The notes under the pieces are model-generated. The model had not been told where the DNA came from and did no database searches. It was given only the letters and a program-made list of their open reading frames with translations. The translations under genes were made by a program, and so were the position numbers. Of a stretch of DNA of 48,454 bases, positions 1 through 8,970 are shown piece by piece; within the stretch, counting starts at the first letter, position 1, and every line of letters starts with the position of its first letter. The DNA is from an uncultured Ideonella sp. (GTDB lineage Bacteria; Pseudomonadota; Gammaproteobacteria; Burkholderiales; Burkholderiaceae). The stretch covers positions 1-48,454 of the forward strand of contig CAMLGG010000005.1 in NCBI GenBank assembly GCA_946479475.1, given 5' to 3'.

Positions 1-2
1 AG

Positions 3-674
3 CCAGGCCTGCGGCGTGAACGCCATGGCGAGGAGCAGCGCCATGCCGATCGCCATGCGGCCTGCGGCTTCCGGCTCGAGGCGCGGGCCGATGCCCAGGC
101 CGAACTGGGCAAGCCCATCCTGGTCGCCCAGTACTTCAACGCGGTGCAGGACTGCGAAGCCATCGGCCGACTGAGCCGGGATCCGCTGCTGCTGTGGATC
201 GCGGGCGCCTACCTTCGATCGGTCCCGACCTTCGTCGGCGGCAACCTCTGGTGGACCTTCCCGGTGCAGGCGCTCGAGGCGGACCGCGATCGCCACGCCC
301 ACCTGTTCCACCGGGACGTCGACGACTTCCGGTTCTTCAAGTTCTTCTTCTACCTGACCGACGTCGAGCCCGGCGACGGCGCCCATGTCTGCGTGCTCGC
401 GTCGCATCGCAAGCCCCCGGTGCTGCGCGCGGCCGACCGCTGGAACCTCCGGCGCTACACGGACGGCGAGATCGAGCGGTTCTTCGGCCCGCAGGACATC
501 GTCGAGATCTGCGGCCCCGCCGGCACGGGCTTCGCCGAGAACACCCTGTGCGTGCACAAGGGGCTGACGCCGACCCGGGCGCCGCGCCTGCTGCTGCAGC
601 TGCAGTACGCGCTGTTCGACTACGGCGTGATGCACGACCGCCGCGATCTGTCGACCCTCGGCATGCTGGCGTGA
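3..674 (+). CDS. Phytanoyl-CoA dioxygenase (PhyH)-like Fe(II)/2-oxoglutarate oxygenase, 5' partial
   Basis: The frame is open from the left edge to the TGA at 672-674, so the N-terminus is missing. The visible protein has the metal-binding facial triad of Fe(II)/2OG oxygenases: an H-x-D motif (HRD, His codon at 309, Asp at 315) in the context LFHRDVDDFRFFKFF, and a distal His (codon at 555, CVHKG) followed by an Arg (PTRAP) that would hold the co-substrate. The segment FYLTDVEPGDGAHVCVLASH is typical of the PhyH family. The first roughly 60 bases translate poorly, and a GTG at 144 is the first in-frame start codon, but the family is normally about 100 residues longer than that start would give. 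It overlaps or abuts the flippase gene, so it is probably part of the polysaccharide operon, perhaps hydroxylating a sugar or lipid. The substrate is unknown. Confidence 0.7.
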   Translation, partial: PGLRRERHGEEQRHADRHAACGFRLEARADAQAELGKPILVAQYFNAVQDCEAIGRLSRDPLLLWIAGAYLRSVPTFVGGNLWWTFPVQALEADRDRHAHLFHRDVDDFRFFKFFFYLTDVEPGDGAHVCVLASHRKPPVLRAADRWNLRRYTDGEIERFFGPQDIVEICGPAGTGFAENTLCVHKGLTPTRAPRLLLQLQYALFDYGVMHDRRDLSTLGMLA

Positions 675-1969
675 AAAGCATGCCCAGCCCGGCCTCGCCA
701 CGTCGGTTCGCGTGGTCGCCGCATCGCGCGCGGCAGCTCTGGTACGCGCCGGTGCTGACGCTGGCGATGGCGCTGATGTTCGTGCGCTCGCTGGTCATGG
801 CCCGGCTGCTCGACGTCGAGGCGTTCGGCCAGTACAGCGCCGGCATCCTGGTGTCCGCCACCTTCTGCATGCTGGGTTGCCTGGGCCTGCAGTCCATGCT
901 GCAGCGGGAGTGGCCGGTGCATCTGGTGCGGGGCCGCGAGCGAAGCGGGCCGGTGCGGGCTGCGCAGTGCCACCTCGTCGCGGCGGCCTGCTGCGCTGCC
1001 GGGCTGCTGGCATGCGCAGCCGGGTTCGCCCCGGCCGGCATGCCGGCGCTCCTGGTCGCCATGGGACTCGTCCACGGCCTGACGCAGCAGGTCTTCCTCG
1101 TCGCGACGACGGAAAGCCGCAGCCGGGGCGAAGCGCTGCGCTTTGCGTGGCAGACCTTCGTCCGCACCCTCGGCGGCCTGGTGCTGAGCGCCGCCGTCGC
1201 CGCATGGACGGGCTCACCCTCCGCGACCCTGGCCATCGATGCCTCGATGTCGCTGGTGCTGTCGATCGCCTACTTCTCCCGCTCGCTGGTGCGCGCGCAC
1301 CTCGGATGGCTGACCGTCTTCCGCCTCGCCGCCCGGCGACTGCCCCTGGTGCGCTGGCGCTCGGCCCTCACCTTGATGGCGGCCATGGTGCTGACGTTCG
1401 GCGTCCTCAACGTCGATCGCTGGGTGGCTGCGGATCGCCTGGCGGTGGGCGTCTTCGCGCAGTATTCGTTTGCCTGCCTGGTGCTGACCGTCGCGCAATC
1501 GGCCCAGGCGGTGATCAACGCGTCCATCTATCCGCTGCTGGCGCGCCGCTTCGCTTCTCACGGGCGGGACGTGGCGTTCCGCGTGTGCGTGCAGGTCTCG
1601 GTCGCGTCCTTCGTCTTCAGCGCGGTTCTCGCGCTGCCTGCCTACTACCTGCTGGAGGGCGCCATCGGCCGCTGGTATCCGCAGTACGGCGATGCGGTCC
1701 GGCTGTTGCCGTGGTTCCTCGCGATCGCGGCGTTCCGTATGTCCGACTTCTGGTCGAGCTTCCTCCTGATCGTGGGCAAGGAAGGCCGGCTGCTGCGGGC
1801 CAACCTGGCGGCCTGCGGCACCGCGATCGCGGCCTGGGCCCTGCTGGCGCGACCCTGGCACGCCGGGCCGGTGAGCCCGCAGCAGGTGGCCTGGCTGGCG
1901 GTCCTGCTGACCCTGTTCGCCTATGCCGCCGTGGCCGCCGCGGCCTGGCGCACCAGGAGGGCGCGATGA
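671..1969 (+). CDS. Wzx-like polysaccharide flippase (oligosaccharide translocase)
   Basis: A 432-residue, very hydrophobic protein with about 12 predicted membrane segments spread over its whole length, beginning with a basic N-terminus (SPRRFAWSPHRARQ) and the MARLLDVEAFGQYSAG segment characteristic of the Wzx/RfbX branch of the MOP superfamily. The expected role is to flip undecaprenyl-PP-linked oligosaccharides across the inner membrane. Start: GTG at 671 overlaps the upstream TGA as GTGA; ATG at 680 (429 residues) is an equally possible start, and neither has a clear Shine-Dalgarno sequence. The stop overlaps the next gene as ATGA. It is odd to find it in the same series as an ABC exporter (8179-9635), because the two usually belong to alternative export routes, and no Wzy polymerase was recognised. 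Confidence 0.8.
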   Translation: MKSMPSPASPRRFAWSPHRARQLWYAPVLTLAMALMFVRSLVMARLLDVEAFGQYSAGILVSATFCMLGCLGLQSMLQREWPVHLVRGRERSGPVRAAQCHLVAAACCAAGLLACAAGFAPAGMPALLVAMGLVHGLTQQVFLVATTESRSRGEALRFAWQTFVRTLGGLVLSAAVAAWTGSPSATLAIDASMSLVLSIAYFSRSLVRAHLGWLTVFRLAARRLPLVRWRSALTLMAAMVLTFGVLNVDRWVAADRLAVGVFAQYSFACLVLTVAQSAQAVINASIYPLLARRFASHGRDVAFRVCVQVSVASFVFSAVLALPAYYLLEGAIGRWYPQYGDAVRLLPWFLAIAAFRMSDFWSSFLLIVGKEGRLLRANLAACGTAIAAWALLARPWHAGPVSPQQVAWLAVLLTLFAYAAVAAAAWRTRRAR

Positions 1970-2937
1970 GGTTGAGCCGGCTCCTGTGGGCGAGCCTGCC
2001 ATGCCGGTGGTGGCGAAGCGCCGTGGCGCTGTCGGCTGGCGTGAGGCTGCACCCCTCGGCCGCGCTCCTCGGCAGGGCCGGGCAGTTCACGCTGGGTTCG
2101 GGCAGCGTCCTGGATGCGCGCGTTCGGGTCGACCCGGGCACGGCCGGGCGTCTGGAGACGGGGCGGGATGTCTGGCTCGCGCACGATACCGAGATCGAGA
2201 CGAGCACCTCGGTCTCGATAGGCGAAGGCAGCACGATCCAACGCCGTTGCAGCCTCAACGGCAGTGTTCGCATAGGGCGCGGGTGCATCCTGGCTCCCGA
2301 CGTGTTCGTCTCTTCCGGCACCCACCCCTTCAGGACGCCATCTCTCGAGCATCTGCCCATCCGCGATCAGGAGCGGCGTCTTCGCGCGGCGGGGCAGGCG
2401 GCGGACGATCGGCCGGTCTGGATCCAGGACGACTGCTGGCTGGGCGTCCACGCGGTGCTGATGCCGGGCGTCGTCGTTGGAAAGGGCAGCGTGGTCGGGG
2501 CCAACGCGGTGGTGACGAAGGACGTCGCGCCGTACTCGGTCGTCGCAGGCGCGCCTGCCCGAAGCATCGGGCAGCGGCTGGACTGGCGGCCTCCGCCGGC
2601 GTTGAGGATGGACCGGGCCGAGGACCTCGTCTACGTGCTGTCCGGCAGGCCGGTCCGCCGCGCCGGCCAGCCTTGGGCGATCGGCGTCTCCCACGACGAG
2701 CCCTTGATGGCTGCCGTCGAGGCTCCGGCCGGTCGCGTACGCGTTCGCTACGAGGCCACGGGGCCGGTGGAGGTCATCGCCGGCGGCGAGCGTCAGGCCC
2801 TGCCGGCCGGCGCGGGAATGTTAGAGTTTCCGGTTCGGGCACCTGCGCAGGGCGGTCCTGGCGCCAGGGTGGAGTTGAGCTTGATGAGCGCGGGCCACGC
2901 CGCGGAACTGTTGATTCTCGAGATTGCCCGTGCCTGA
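1966..2937 (+). CDS. Left-handed beta-helix (hexapeptide) O-acyltransferase with C-terminal extension
   Basis: A 323-residue protein. Residues about 40-205 are hexapeptide repeats of the left-handed beta-helix acetyltransferase family (CysE/LacA/WbbJ type). The likely catalytic His is H120 in SSGTHPF, and residues 151-200 carry the classic end of the fold (DDCWLG, VLMPGVVVGKGSVVGANAVVTKDV, VAGAPAR). Residues about 210-323 form an extra domain with no family that I recognise; it looks beta-rich. Known family members move an acetyl group from acetyl-CoA to a sugar hydroxyl or amine. It could O-acetylate the polymer or, less likely, N-acetylate the 4-amino sugar made by the aminotransferase at 4477. 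Translationally coupled to the flippase by an ATGA overlap. Confidence 0.8.
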   Translation: MRLSRLLWASLPCRWWRSAVALSAGVRLHPSAALLGRAGQFTLGSGSVLDARVRVDPGTAGRLETGRDVWLAHDTEIETSTSVSIGEGSTIQRRCSLNGSVRIGRGCILAPDVFVSSGTHPFRTPSLEHLPIRDQERRLRAAGQAADDRPVWIQDDCWLGVHAVLMPGVVVGKGSVVGANAVVTKDVAPYSVVAGAPARSIGQRLDWRPPPALRMDRAEDLVYVLSGRPVRRAGQPWAIGVSHDEPLMAAVEAPAGRVRVRYEATGPVEVIAGGERQALPAGAGMLEFPVRAPAQGGPGARVELSLMSAGHAAELLILEIARA

Positions 2938-3742
2938 GCTCGCGCCTTCCAACGACCTGGTGACGGTGGTCGTTCCCTGCTTCAACGCGGCCCGCTTCAT
3001 CGGGCGGACCATCGAATCGGTGCTGGCGCAGACTTACGCGCCGCTCGAGCTGATCGTGGTCGACGACCGGTCGACCGACGACACGGTCGAACTCGTTCGG
3101 GCCTATGCGCGGCGCGACGAACGGATCCGACTGATCGAGAGGACCCGCAACGCCGGCGCGCCGGCGGCCCCGCGCAACACCGGCGTGGCGGCCGCGCGGG
3201 GGCAGTGGGTGGCGTTCCTGGACGCCGACGACGTCTGGCATCCGGACAAGCTGCGCCTGCAGATGCAGGCCCTGCGCGAGCACCGGGCGAAGATGTGCAG
3301 CACGCAGATGAAGGACTTCCGCGACGAGTCGCAGATCGTGATGACCGAGCCGCACGCGCCGCGGATCGTGCCCATCACCCTGACCCAGCAGCTGCTCAAG
3401 TACCGCACGCCGACGTCGAGCATCGTGGCCGATCGCGAGCTGCTGCTGGCGCACCCCTTCAACGAGGACCTGAGCTACAAGGCGCGCGAGGACACGGATT
3501 GCTTCATCCGCCTTCACGAGTACATGGAGCACAGCATCAAGATCCAGCATCCCCTCGTCTTCTACCGCCTGCAGTCGAACCAGATCTCGGGCGACAAGTG
3601 GAAGATGGTCTCGCGGCACCTGGCCATGCTGCTCAAGTACCGCACGAGGACGGGCCGCGGCCTGGGGGCGATGGCCTACGTTTACACCGCCACGCACTTC
3701 CTGGCGTCGATCTACATCCGCATGATCCGCCGCAGGCTCTAG
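2930..3742 (+). CDS. Family 2 glycosyltransferase
   Basis: A 270-residue GT-A fold enzyme. Visible motifs are the N-terminal [25 protein letters not shown] around residue 45, the [10 protein letters not shown] segment around 82-91, and the metal-binding D98-A-D100 with a third Asp ([12 protein letters not shown]). An acidic ED pair in the second half ([11 protein letters not shown]) fits the catalytic base region. It has no membrane domain, so it acts at the cytoplasmic face on nucleotide-sugar donors. GTG at 2930 is chosen because it overlaps the upstream stop by 8 bases; TTG at 2924 would add two residues. Donor and linkage cannot be deduced. Confidence 0.88.
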   Translation: MPELAPSNDLVTVVVPCFNAARFIGRTIESVLAQTYAPLELIVVDDRSTDDTVELVRAYARRDERIRLIERTRNAGAPAAPRNTGVAAARGQWVAFLDADDVWHPDKLRLQMQALREHRAKMCSTQMKDFRDESQIVMTEPHAPRIVPITLTQQLLKYRTPTSSIVADRELLLAHPFNEDLSYKAREDTDCFIRLHEYMEHSIKIQHPLVFYRLQSNQISGDKWKMVSRHLAMLLKYRTRTGRGLGAMAYVYTATHFLASIYIRMIRRRL

Positions 3743-3760
3743 CCAGGCGGCGCCAAGACG

Positions 3761-4480
3761 ATGTCAAGCCAGTCGCAACAGCAGGCCAGGCGCGAAGTCG
3801 ACGCGGTCGTCGAGCGCTACGCGCGCCGGCAGTCCGGCGGCCTCTACAGCATCCTGCGTCCGGAAGTCATGCTTTCCACGCAGGAGCTGCAGAGGCAGAT
3901 CCTCGTCCTGCTCGGCTCGGTGTGCGGCTACACCGACGTCGACCTGCGCGAGCTCGAGCTGGTCGACGTCGGCTGCGGCTACGGCGGGCACCTGCTCGAT
4001 TTCCTGCGCTTCGGCTTCGCGCCGGACAATCTGCGGGGCATCGAGCTGCTGCCCGAGCGGGCTGCCGCCGCGCGCGCGAGGCTGCCGGCCGCCGTGTCGG
4101 TGCACGAAGGCGATGCCAGCTCGGCGGGCCTGCAGCCGGCCAGCCAGGACGTCGTCTTCCAGTCCGTCGTCTTCTCGTCGCTCCTGGACGACGGCTTCCA
4201 GCAGGAGCTGGCGCAGCGGATGTGGTCCTGGGTGCGGCCCGGCGGCGGCGTGCTCTGGTACGACTTCGTCTATGGCAACCCGTCCAATCCGGATGTGCGC
4301 GGCGTGCCGGTGCGGCGCATCCGGCAGCTGTTCCCCGAGGGGCGCATGACGATCAGGCGCCTGACGCTCGCCCCGCCGATCAGCCGGCGGGTCTGCCGCA
4401 TCCATCCGGCGGCCTACCACCTGTTCAACCGGCTGCCGTTCCTGCGCACCCACGTCCTCTGTTGGATCCACAAGCCATGA
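3761..4480 (+). CDS. SAM-dependent class I methyltransferase
   Basis: A 239-residue protein with the SAM-binding motif I at residues 68-76 ([11 protein letters not shown]), an acidic residue closing the second strand (RGIELLPER), and a post-motif region [17 protein letters not shown] followed by the [13 protein letters not shown] strand typical of Methyltransf_11/25 enzymes. It begins with ATG 18 bases after the GT2 stop and ends in an ATGA overlap with the aminotransferase. Its position between a glycosyltransferase and an amino-sugar gene suggests that it methylates a sugar hydroxyl or caps a chain, but the acceptor is unknown. Confidence 0.82.
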   Translation: MSSQSQQQARREVDAVVERYARRQSGGLYSILRPEVMLSTQELQRQILVLLGSVCGYTDVDLRELELVDVGCGYGGHLLDFLRFGFAPDNLRGIELLPERAAAARARLPAAVSVHEGDASSAGLQPASQDVVFQSVVFSSLLDDGFQQELAQRMWSWVRPGGGVLWYDFVYGNPSNPDVRGVPVRRIRQLFPEGRMTIRRLTLAPPISRRVCRIHPAAYHLFNRLPFLRTHVLCWIHKP

Positions 4481-5637
4481 GCCAGCCCTTTCTTCCGTTC
4501 GCCCTGCCCGAGATCGGCGAAGAGGAGATCGCCGAGGTCGTGGACACCCTGCGCTCCGGCTGGGTCACGACCGGCCCCAAGACCAGGCGCTTCGAGCAGG
4601 CCTTCACCGAGTTCCTCGGCGATCCGGCGATCGAGTCGCTGGCGGTCAACTCGGCCACCGCCGGCCTTCACCTGGCGCTGGAGGCGCTCGGCATAGGCCC
4701 GGGCGACGAGGTCATCACCACCACCCACACCTTCACCGCCACGGCAGAAGTGGTGCGCTACCTGGGCGCCGACGTGAGCCTGGTGGACATCGATCCCGCC
4801 ACGCTCTGCATCGACGTCGATGCCGTCGAGGCCGCCATCACGCCGCGGACCAGGGCGGTGATCCCGGTTCACTTCGGCGGCCGTGCGGCCGACATGTCGC
4901 GCCTGCTGCCCCTCGCACGCCGCCATGGGCTGAAGGTGGTCGAGGACGCGGCCCATGCGCTGCCCACCACCAGCGGCGGGCGCCTCGTGGGCACGCTCGG
5001 GACCGACGCCTGCGTGTTCAGCTTCTACGCGAACAAGACGATCACGACGGGCGAGGGCGGCATGGTCGTCACGCGCGACCCCGGGATCGCGAAGCGGATG
5101 AAGGTGATGCGCCTGCACGGCATGAACCGCGACGCCTTCGACCGCTTCACCGCCACCGTGCCGAGCTGGTACTACGAGATCGTCGCGCCGGGCTTCAAGT
5201 ACAACCTGACCGACATCGCCGCGGCGCTGGGCCTTCACCAGCTCAAGCGCCTGCCGGCCTTCCAGAAGCGGCGCGAGGAGATCGCCGCGCAGTTCCACGA
5301 GGGCCTGGCCGACCTGCCGGTGATCCTGCCGCCCGGGCCGGCGGAGGGCGACGTCCACGCCTGGCACCTGTACGTGCTTCGCCTGGCCGACGAAGCGCCC
5401 ATCGGCCGCGACAAGCTGGTCGAGCGCCTGTTCGCGGCCGGCATAGGTTGCAGCGTGCATTACATCCCCCTGCACCTGCAGCCCTACTGGCGCGACCGCT
5501 ACGGGCTGGAGGCCGAGGACTTCCCTTGCTCGCAGCGCGCGTACGAGGCAACGCTCAGCCTGCCGCTGTACACGCGCATGACCGAAGCGGACGTGCAGCG
5601 CGTGGTGGGCGCCGTGCGCGCCGCCCTGGCCGCCTGA
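4477..5637 (+). CDS. DegT/DnrJ/EryC1/StrS-family PLP sugar aminotransferase
   Basis: A 386-residue protein of the usual family length. The PLP lysine is K187 in [14 protein letters not shown]; the Asp that contacts the pyridine nitrogen is D157 in VVEDAAH; residues 54-65 ([15 protein letters not shown]) form the phosphate cradle. The C-terminal [13 protein letters not shown] is typical of PglE/WbpE/PseC-like members. These enzymes transfer an amino group from glutamate to a 4-keto (or 3-keto) nucleotide sugar. With the downstream membrane 4,6-dehydratase (6234) and the PglC-like transferase (5642), the simplest reading is synthesis of a UDP-4-amino-4,6-dideoxy-HexNAc that starts the repeat unit, as in bacillosamine-type pathways. 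A dedicated PglD-type N-acetyltransferase is not next to it. Confidence 0.9.
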   Translation: MSQPFLPFALPEIGEEEIAEVVDTLRSGWVTTGPKTRRFEQAFTEFLGDPAIESLAVNSATAGLHLALEALGIGPGDEVITTTHTFTATAEVVRYLGADVSLVDIDPATLCIDVDAVEAAITPRTRAVIPVHFGGRAADMSRLLPLARRHGLKVVEDAAHALPTTSGGRLVGTLGTDACVFSFYANKTITTGEGGMVVTRDPGIAKRMKVMRLHGMNRDAFDRFTATVPSWYYEIVAPGFKYNLTDIAAALGLHQLKRLPAFQKRREEIAAQFHEGLADLPVILPPGPAEGDVHAWHLYVLRLADEAPIGRDKLVERLFAAGIGCSVHYIPLHLQPYWRDRYGLEAEDFPCSQRAYEATLSLPLYTRMTEADVQRVVGAVRAALAA

Positions 5638-5641
5638 TCCC

Positions 5642-6241
5642 ATGGCCAAGCGCCTGTTCGACATCGTCTGCTCGGCGCTCGGCCTGCTGGTACTGGCCCC
5701 GCTGTTCATCGCGGTGGCGGCATGGGTGAAGCTCGATTCGCCCGGACCGGTGTTCTTCCGCCAGGAGAGGGTGGGGCGCTTCGGGGTCCCCTTTCGCATC
5801 CACAAGTTCCGCACGATGAGCCACTCGCAGGCGCCCGGTGGCGCGCTCATCACCGTGGGCGCCGATGCGCGCATCACCCGCGCCGGCGCCTTCCTGCGGC
5901 GGCACAAGGTCGACGAGCTGCCGCAGCTGATCGACGTGCTCGGGGGCGACATGAGCCTGGTCGGCCCGCGGCCCGAGGTGCCTCGCTACGTCGCGATGTA
6001 CCCGCCGGGCCTGCGGGAAAAGGTGCTCTCCGTGCGGCCGGGCATCACCGACCCGGCCTCCCTGCAGTTCCGCGACGAAAGCGGGCTGCTGGCGCAGGCC
6101 GCCGACCCGGAGCGCGAGTACGTCGAGGTCGTGATGCCGGCCAAGCTGGAGCTGGCCGCGCAGTACGTGGAGCACGCCTCGCTCGCCACCGACCTGCAGT
6201 TGATCGGGCGCACGGTGCGCCTGCTGTTCTCCCATGGCTGA
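5642..6241 (+). CDS. PglC-like monotopic phosphoglycosyl transferase (undecaprenyl-phosphate sugar transferase)
   Basis: A compact 199-residue protein with one N-terminal hydrophobic re-entrant segment (residues about 4-28) and the catalytic domain of the bacterial sugar transferase family (PF02397): KFRTM at 55-59, the catalytic acidic dyad D91-E92 in HKVDELPQLIDVL, and GDMSLVGPRPE at 102-112. The length matches the small PglC-type members rather than the long WbaP/WcaJ type. It transfers a sugar-1-phosphate from a UDP-sugar to undecaprenyl phosphate and so starts a repeat unit or linker. It lies 4 bases after the aminotransferase stop and overlaps the dehydratase by 8 bases, so the three are co-translated. 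A second, unrelated initiating enzyme is at 44696-45775. Confidence 0.92.
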   Translation: MAKRLFDIVCSALGLLVLAPLFIAVAAWVKLDSPGPVFFRQERVGRFGVPFRIHKFRTMSHSQAPGGALITVGADARITRAGAFLRRHKVDELPQLIDVLGGDMSLVGPRPEVPRYVAMYPPGLREKVLSVRPGITDPASLQFRDESGLLAQAADPEREYVEVVMPAKLELAAQYVEHASLATDLQLIGRTVRLLFSHG

Positions 6242-8135
6242 ACCCCGGCCTTCCTCTTCCGCCGGCGTCTGGTTGCGCCTCGAGCGCGCCATGTCGCGCA
6301 TCCGACCGTACCGGCGGCCGCTGTCGCTCGTCATCGACGGCCTCGTGATCCTGGTGTGCTGGAACCTGACCTACCTGTTCCGCCTGGGCTTCGAGCGCTG
6401 GCTGTCGGCGCGTCCGGACTACGACCCGCTGGTGATGGCCGGCGTGACCGCGCTGTACCTGGCGGTCTTCGTCGCAGTCGGCGTGCCGCGCGGCATGTGG
6501 CGCTTCTCCGGCTTCGACGAGGTCGGCCGGCTCACCATCGCCTGCGGCGTGGCGGGGCTGGGCAGCGCGGTGGTGGTGCTGATGCTCCAGCTGCGCGAGG
6601 TGCCGCGCGCGGTGCTTGCGCTGCACCCCGTGCTGTCCCTCATGGGGCTGTGCATGGTTCGCATCGCCTACCGCATGCTCTACGAACATGCGAGGGCCCG
6701 CATCGCGGGGGGCACCGACGACATTCGCCGCGCGATCGTCTTCGGCGCTGGCGATGCCGCGAGGCGCCTGCTGGCCGGCATCCACCGCCAGGGCTGGATC
6801 GTGATCGGGCTGCTGGACGACGATCCGGCCAAGCAGGGCGCCAGGGTCGCCGGCGTGCCGGTGATCGGGCCGCTGGAGGCGGTGAAGGACCGCGGCGTGC
6901 GCGGCGGGGCCACCCACGTGATCGTCGCCATGCCCTCGGCCAGCGCGGCCCAGCGGCGGCGGGCGGTGGCGCTGGCCGGCGAAGTCCGCCTGCCGGTGCT
7001 CACCGTCCCTTCGGCGGAGGAACTTCGCAGCGGCGGCGGGGCGGTCGATCGCGTGCGGGACATCGAGCCGGAGGACCTGCTGGGCCGCGAGCCGGTGCAG
7101 CTCGACGAGGCCGGCATCGCCGAATCCCTGGCCGGCAAGACGGTGCTGCTCACGGGGGCTGGCGGATCCATCGGAAGCGAGTTGTGCCGCCAGGTCGCGC
7201 GGTTCGGGCCCGCGAAGCTGGTGCTGTACGAGCTGTCCGAATACAACCTCTACGCCATCGAGCAGGACCTCGGCGAGCGCTTCCCCTCGCTGGAGCTGGT
7301 CCGGGTGGTCGGCGACGTGAAGGATCTCGGTCACCTGCGCGCCGTGTTCGCCCGCTGGCGGCCGCAGGTGGTCTTCCATGCAGCCGCCTTCAAGCACGTG
7401 CCGCTCATGGAGGAGGAGCACAACGCCTGGGCCGCCCTGCGCAACAACACGCTCGGCACCTACCACGCCGCTCTGGCAGCGGCAGAGCAAGGGGCCGAAC
7501 GCTTCGTGCTGATCAGCACCGACAAGGCCGTCAACCCGACCAACGTGATGGGGGCGACGAAGCGCGCGGCGGAGCTGGTGGTGTCGGCCATGGCCGCGGA
7601 GCATCCCGGCACGAAGTTCATGGCGGTGCGTTTCGGCAACGTCCTCGGCTCCTCCGGCAGCGTGATCCCGAAGTTCAAGGAGCAGATCGCGAGGGGAGGG
7701 CCGGTCACGGTGACCCACCCCGAGATCATCCGTTACTTCATGACCATCCCGGAGGCGGCGCGCCTGGTGCTGCAGGCGGCCGCCGTCGGGGAGTCCGGGC
7801 AGGTGCTCGTGCTCGACATGGGCGAGCCGGTGAAGATCGTGGACCTGGCGCGCACGATGATCCGGCTGGCCGGGCGCAGCGAGCAGGAGGTGCCGATCGT
7901 CTTCACCGGCCTCAGGCCGGGGGAAAAGCTGTTCGAGGAATTGCTGGCGGACGGCGATGCGACAATCGCCACCGGGATCCCCCGCCTGCGCGTCGCCAGG
8001 CTGCAGAAGGTCCCCGCCTTTGACAGCCTGCGACAATGGCTGGCTGGTGCCGGTACAGCGTCGCCGCCAGGCGCCCAGGTTCGCGATGCGCTGGCCGATT
8101 GGCTGCCGGACTACCGCCCGGGCGGATTTCACTGA
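6234..8135 (+). CDS. Membrane-bound nucleotide-sugar 4,6-dehydratase (WbpM/PglF/CapD-like)
   Basis: A 633-residue protein with four hydrophobic N-terminal segments (about residues 30-145), a first Rossmann-like domain (FGAGDAARRLL at 170-180) and a C-terminal SDR domain with NAD-binding TGAGGSIG at 307-314. The active site has the family pattern STDK at 428-431 and M439-x3-K443 in place of the classical Y-x3-K, as in WbpM and PglF. These enzymes convert UDP-GlcNAc to the 4-keto-6-deoxy sugar that the adjacent aminotransferase would use. It overlaps the PglC-like gene. No residue loss that would suggest inactivity was noticed. Confidence 0.92.
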   Translation: MAEPRPSSSAGVWLRLERAMSRIRPYRRPLSLVIDGLVILVCWNLTYLFRLGFERWLSARPDYDPLVMAGVTALYLAVFVAVGVPRGMWRFSGFDEVGRLTIACGVAGLGSAVVVLMLQLREVPRAVLALHPVLSLMGLCMVRIAYRMLYEHARARIAGGTDDIRRAIVFGAGDAARRLLAGIHRQGWIVIGLLDDDPAKQGARVAGVPVIGPLEAVKDRGVRGGATHVIVAMPSASAAQRRRAVALAGEVRLPVLTVPSAEELRSGGGAVDRVRDIEPEDLLGREPVQLDEAGIAESLAGKTVLLTGAGGSIGSELCRQVARFGPAKLVLYELSEYNLYAIEQDLGERFPSLELVRVVGDVKDLGHLRAVFARWRPQVVFHAAAFKHVPLMEEEHNAWAALRNNTLGTYHAALAAAEQGAERFVLISTDKAVNPTNVMGATKRAAELVVSAMAAEHPGTKFMAVRFGNVLGSSGSVIPKFKEQIARGGPVTVTHPEIIRYFMTIPEAARLVLQAAAVGESGQVLVLDMGEPVKIVDLARTMIRLAGRSEQEVPIVFTGLRPGEKLFEELLADGDATIATGIPRLRVARLQKVPAFDSLRQWLAGAGTASPPGAQVRDALADWLPDYRPGGFH

Positions 8136-8178
8136 CGTCGCTCGGCACCGCACGGCGGGTGTTCGACCCCGCAAGAGC

Positions 8179-8970
8179 ATGGAACCGATCCAGATTCGAT
8201 CACCCTATCAAGTCCAGAAGGACGTCCTGTACGCGTTGCTGCTGCGCGAGTTCTCCGCGCGCTTCGGTCGCAGTCGTGTAGGCTTCTTCTGGGTGCTGAT
8301 CGAGCCGATCGCCCACGTGGCGTTCCCGGTGATCATGTTCGGCTTCATCATCGACCGGCACGTGACCGGATACGACTATCCGGTGTACCTGATGTACGGC
8401 CTGCTGCCGTACTTCCTCTTCCGGACCATCTGCATGAACACGATGGAAGGGGTCAACGCGAGCCGGGGCCTGCTCTCGTACCGGCCGGTGCACCTGATCG
8501 ACGTCATCTTCACCAAGGCCATCTTCACGCTGGCCCTGGAATCGATGCTCTTCTTCATCATCGGGCTCGGACTGACCCTGCTGGGCTACAAGCTGATGCC
8601 GGCCTTTCCCGTCGAGTGGCTGTGCCTGTTGCTCGGCGTTTCTGTCTTCGGACTCGGCGTCGGGATGCTTTTCGCCGCGCTGTCCAGCTTCATGCCCGAT
8701 GCGCGTTCGGTGATCAAGGTGTCCTTCTTGCCACTGTACTTCGCGTCCGGCGTGGTGCTTCCGGTGTCCCGCTTCCCCGCCGAGTGGGTGGACCGACTGG
8801 CGTACAACCCCTTGCTCCACTGGATCGAGGCAAGCCGCCATCTCGGCCTGGCGCACTACCAGCCGCTCGAACAGCTGTCCTACCAGATGGTCTTCTTCTC
8901 CGCGGCCATTCCGCTGTTCTTCGGCCTGGCCCTGTATCGGCTGAGGCGTCTGAGCCGGGTGACGACATGA
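8179..8970 (+). CDS. kpsM: Capsule-type ABC transporter permease (KpsM/CtrC-like)
   Basis: A 263-residue integral membrane protein with six predicted membrane segments and a short amphipathic N-terminus (VLYALLLREFSARFGRSRVGFFW), which is the ABC-2 permease signature of polysaccharide exporters. The next gene encodes the ATPase and overlaps by ATGA, and the gene after that encodes the co-polymerase, giving the KpsM-KpsT-KpsE order of class 3 capsule systems. The chosen ATG at 8179 leaves a 43-base gap after the dehydratase; upstream in-frame codons lie inside the dehydratase gene and give a non-homologous extension. It would form the channel for the finished polysaccharide across the inner membrane. 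Confidence 0.92.
   Translation: MEPIQIRSPYQVQKDVLYALLLREFSARFGRSRVGFFWVLIEPIAHVAFPVIMFGFIIDRHVTGYDYPVYLMYGLLPYFLFRTICMNTMEGVNASRGLLSYRPVHLIDVIFTKAIFTLALESMLFFIIGLGLTLLGYKLMPAFPVEWLCLLLGVSVFGLGVGMLFAALSSFMPDARSVIKVSFLPLYFASGVVLPVSRFPAEWVDRLAYNPLLHWIEASRHLGLAHYQPLEQLSYQMVFFSAAIPLFFGLALYRLRRLSRVTT

Noticed and set aside
6045..8180. 711-codon open frame on the minus strand
   Set aside because: Antisense to the PglC-like and dehydratase genes, which have full family motifs; composition is shadow-like.
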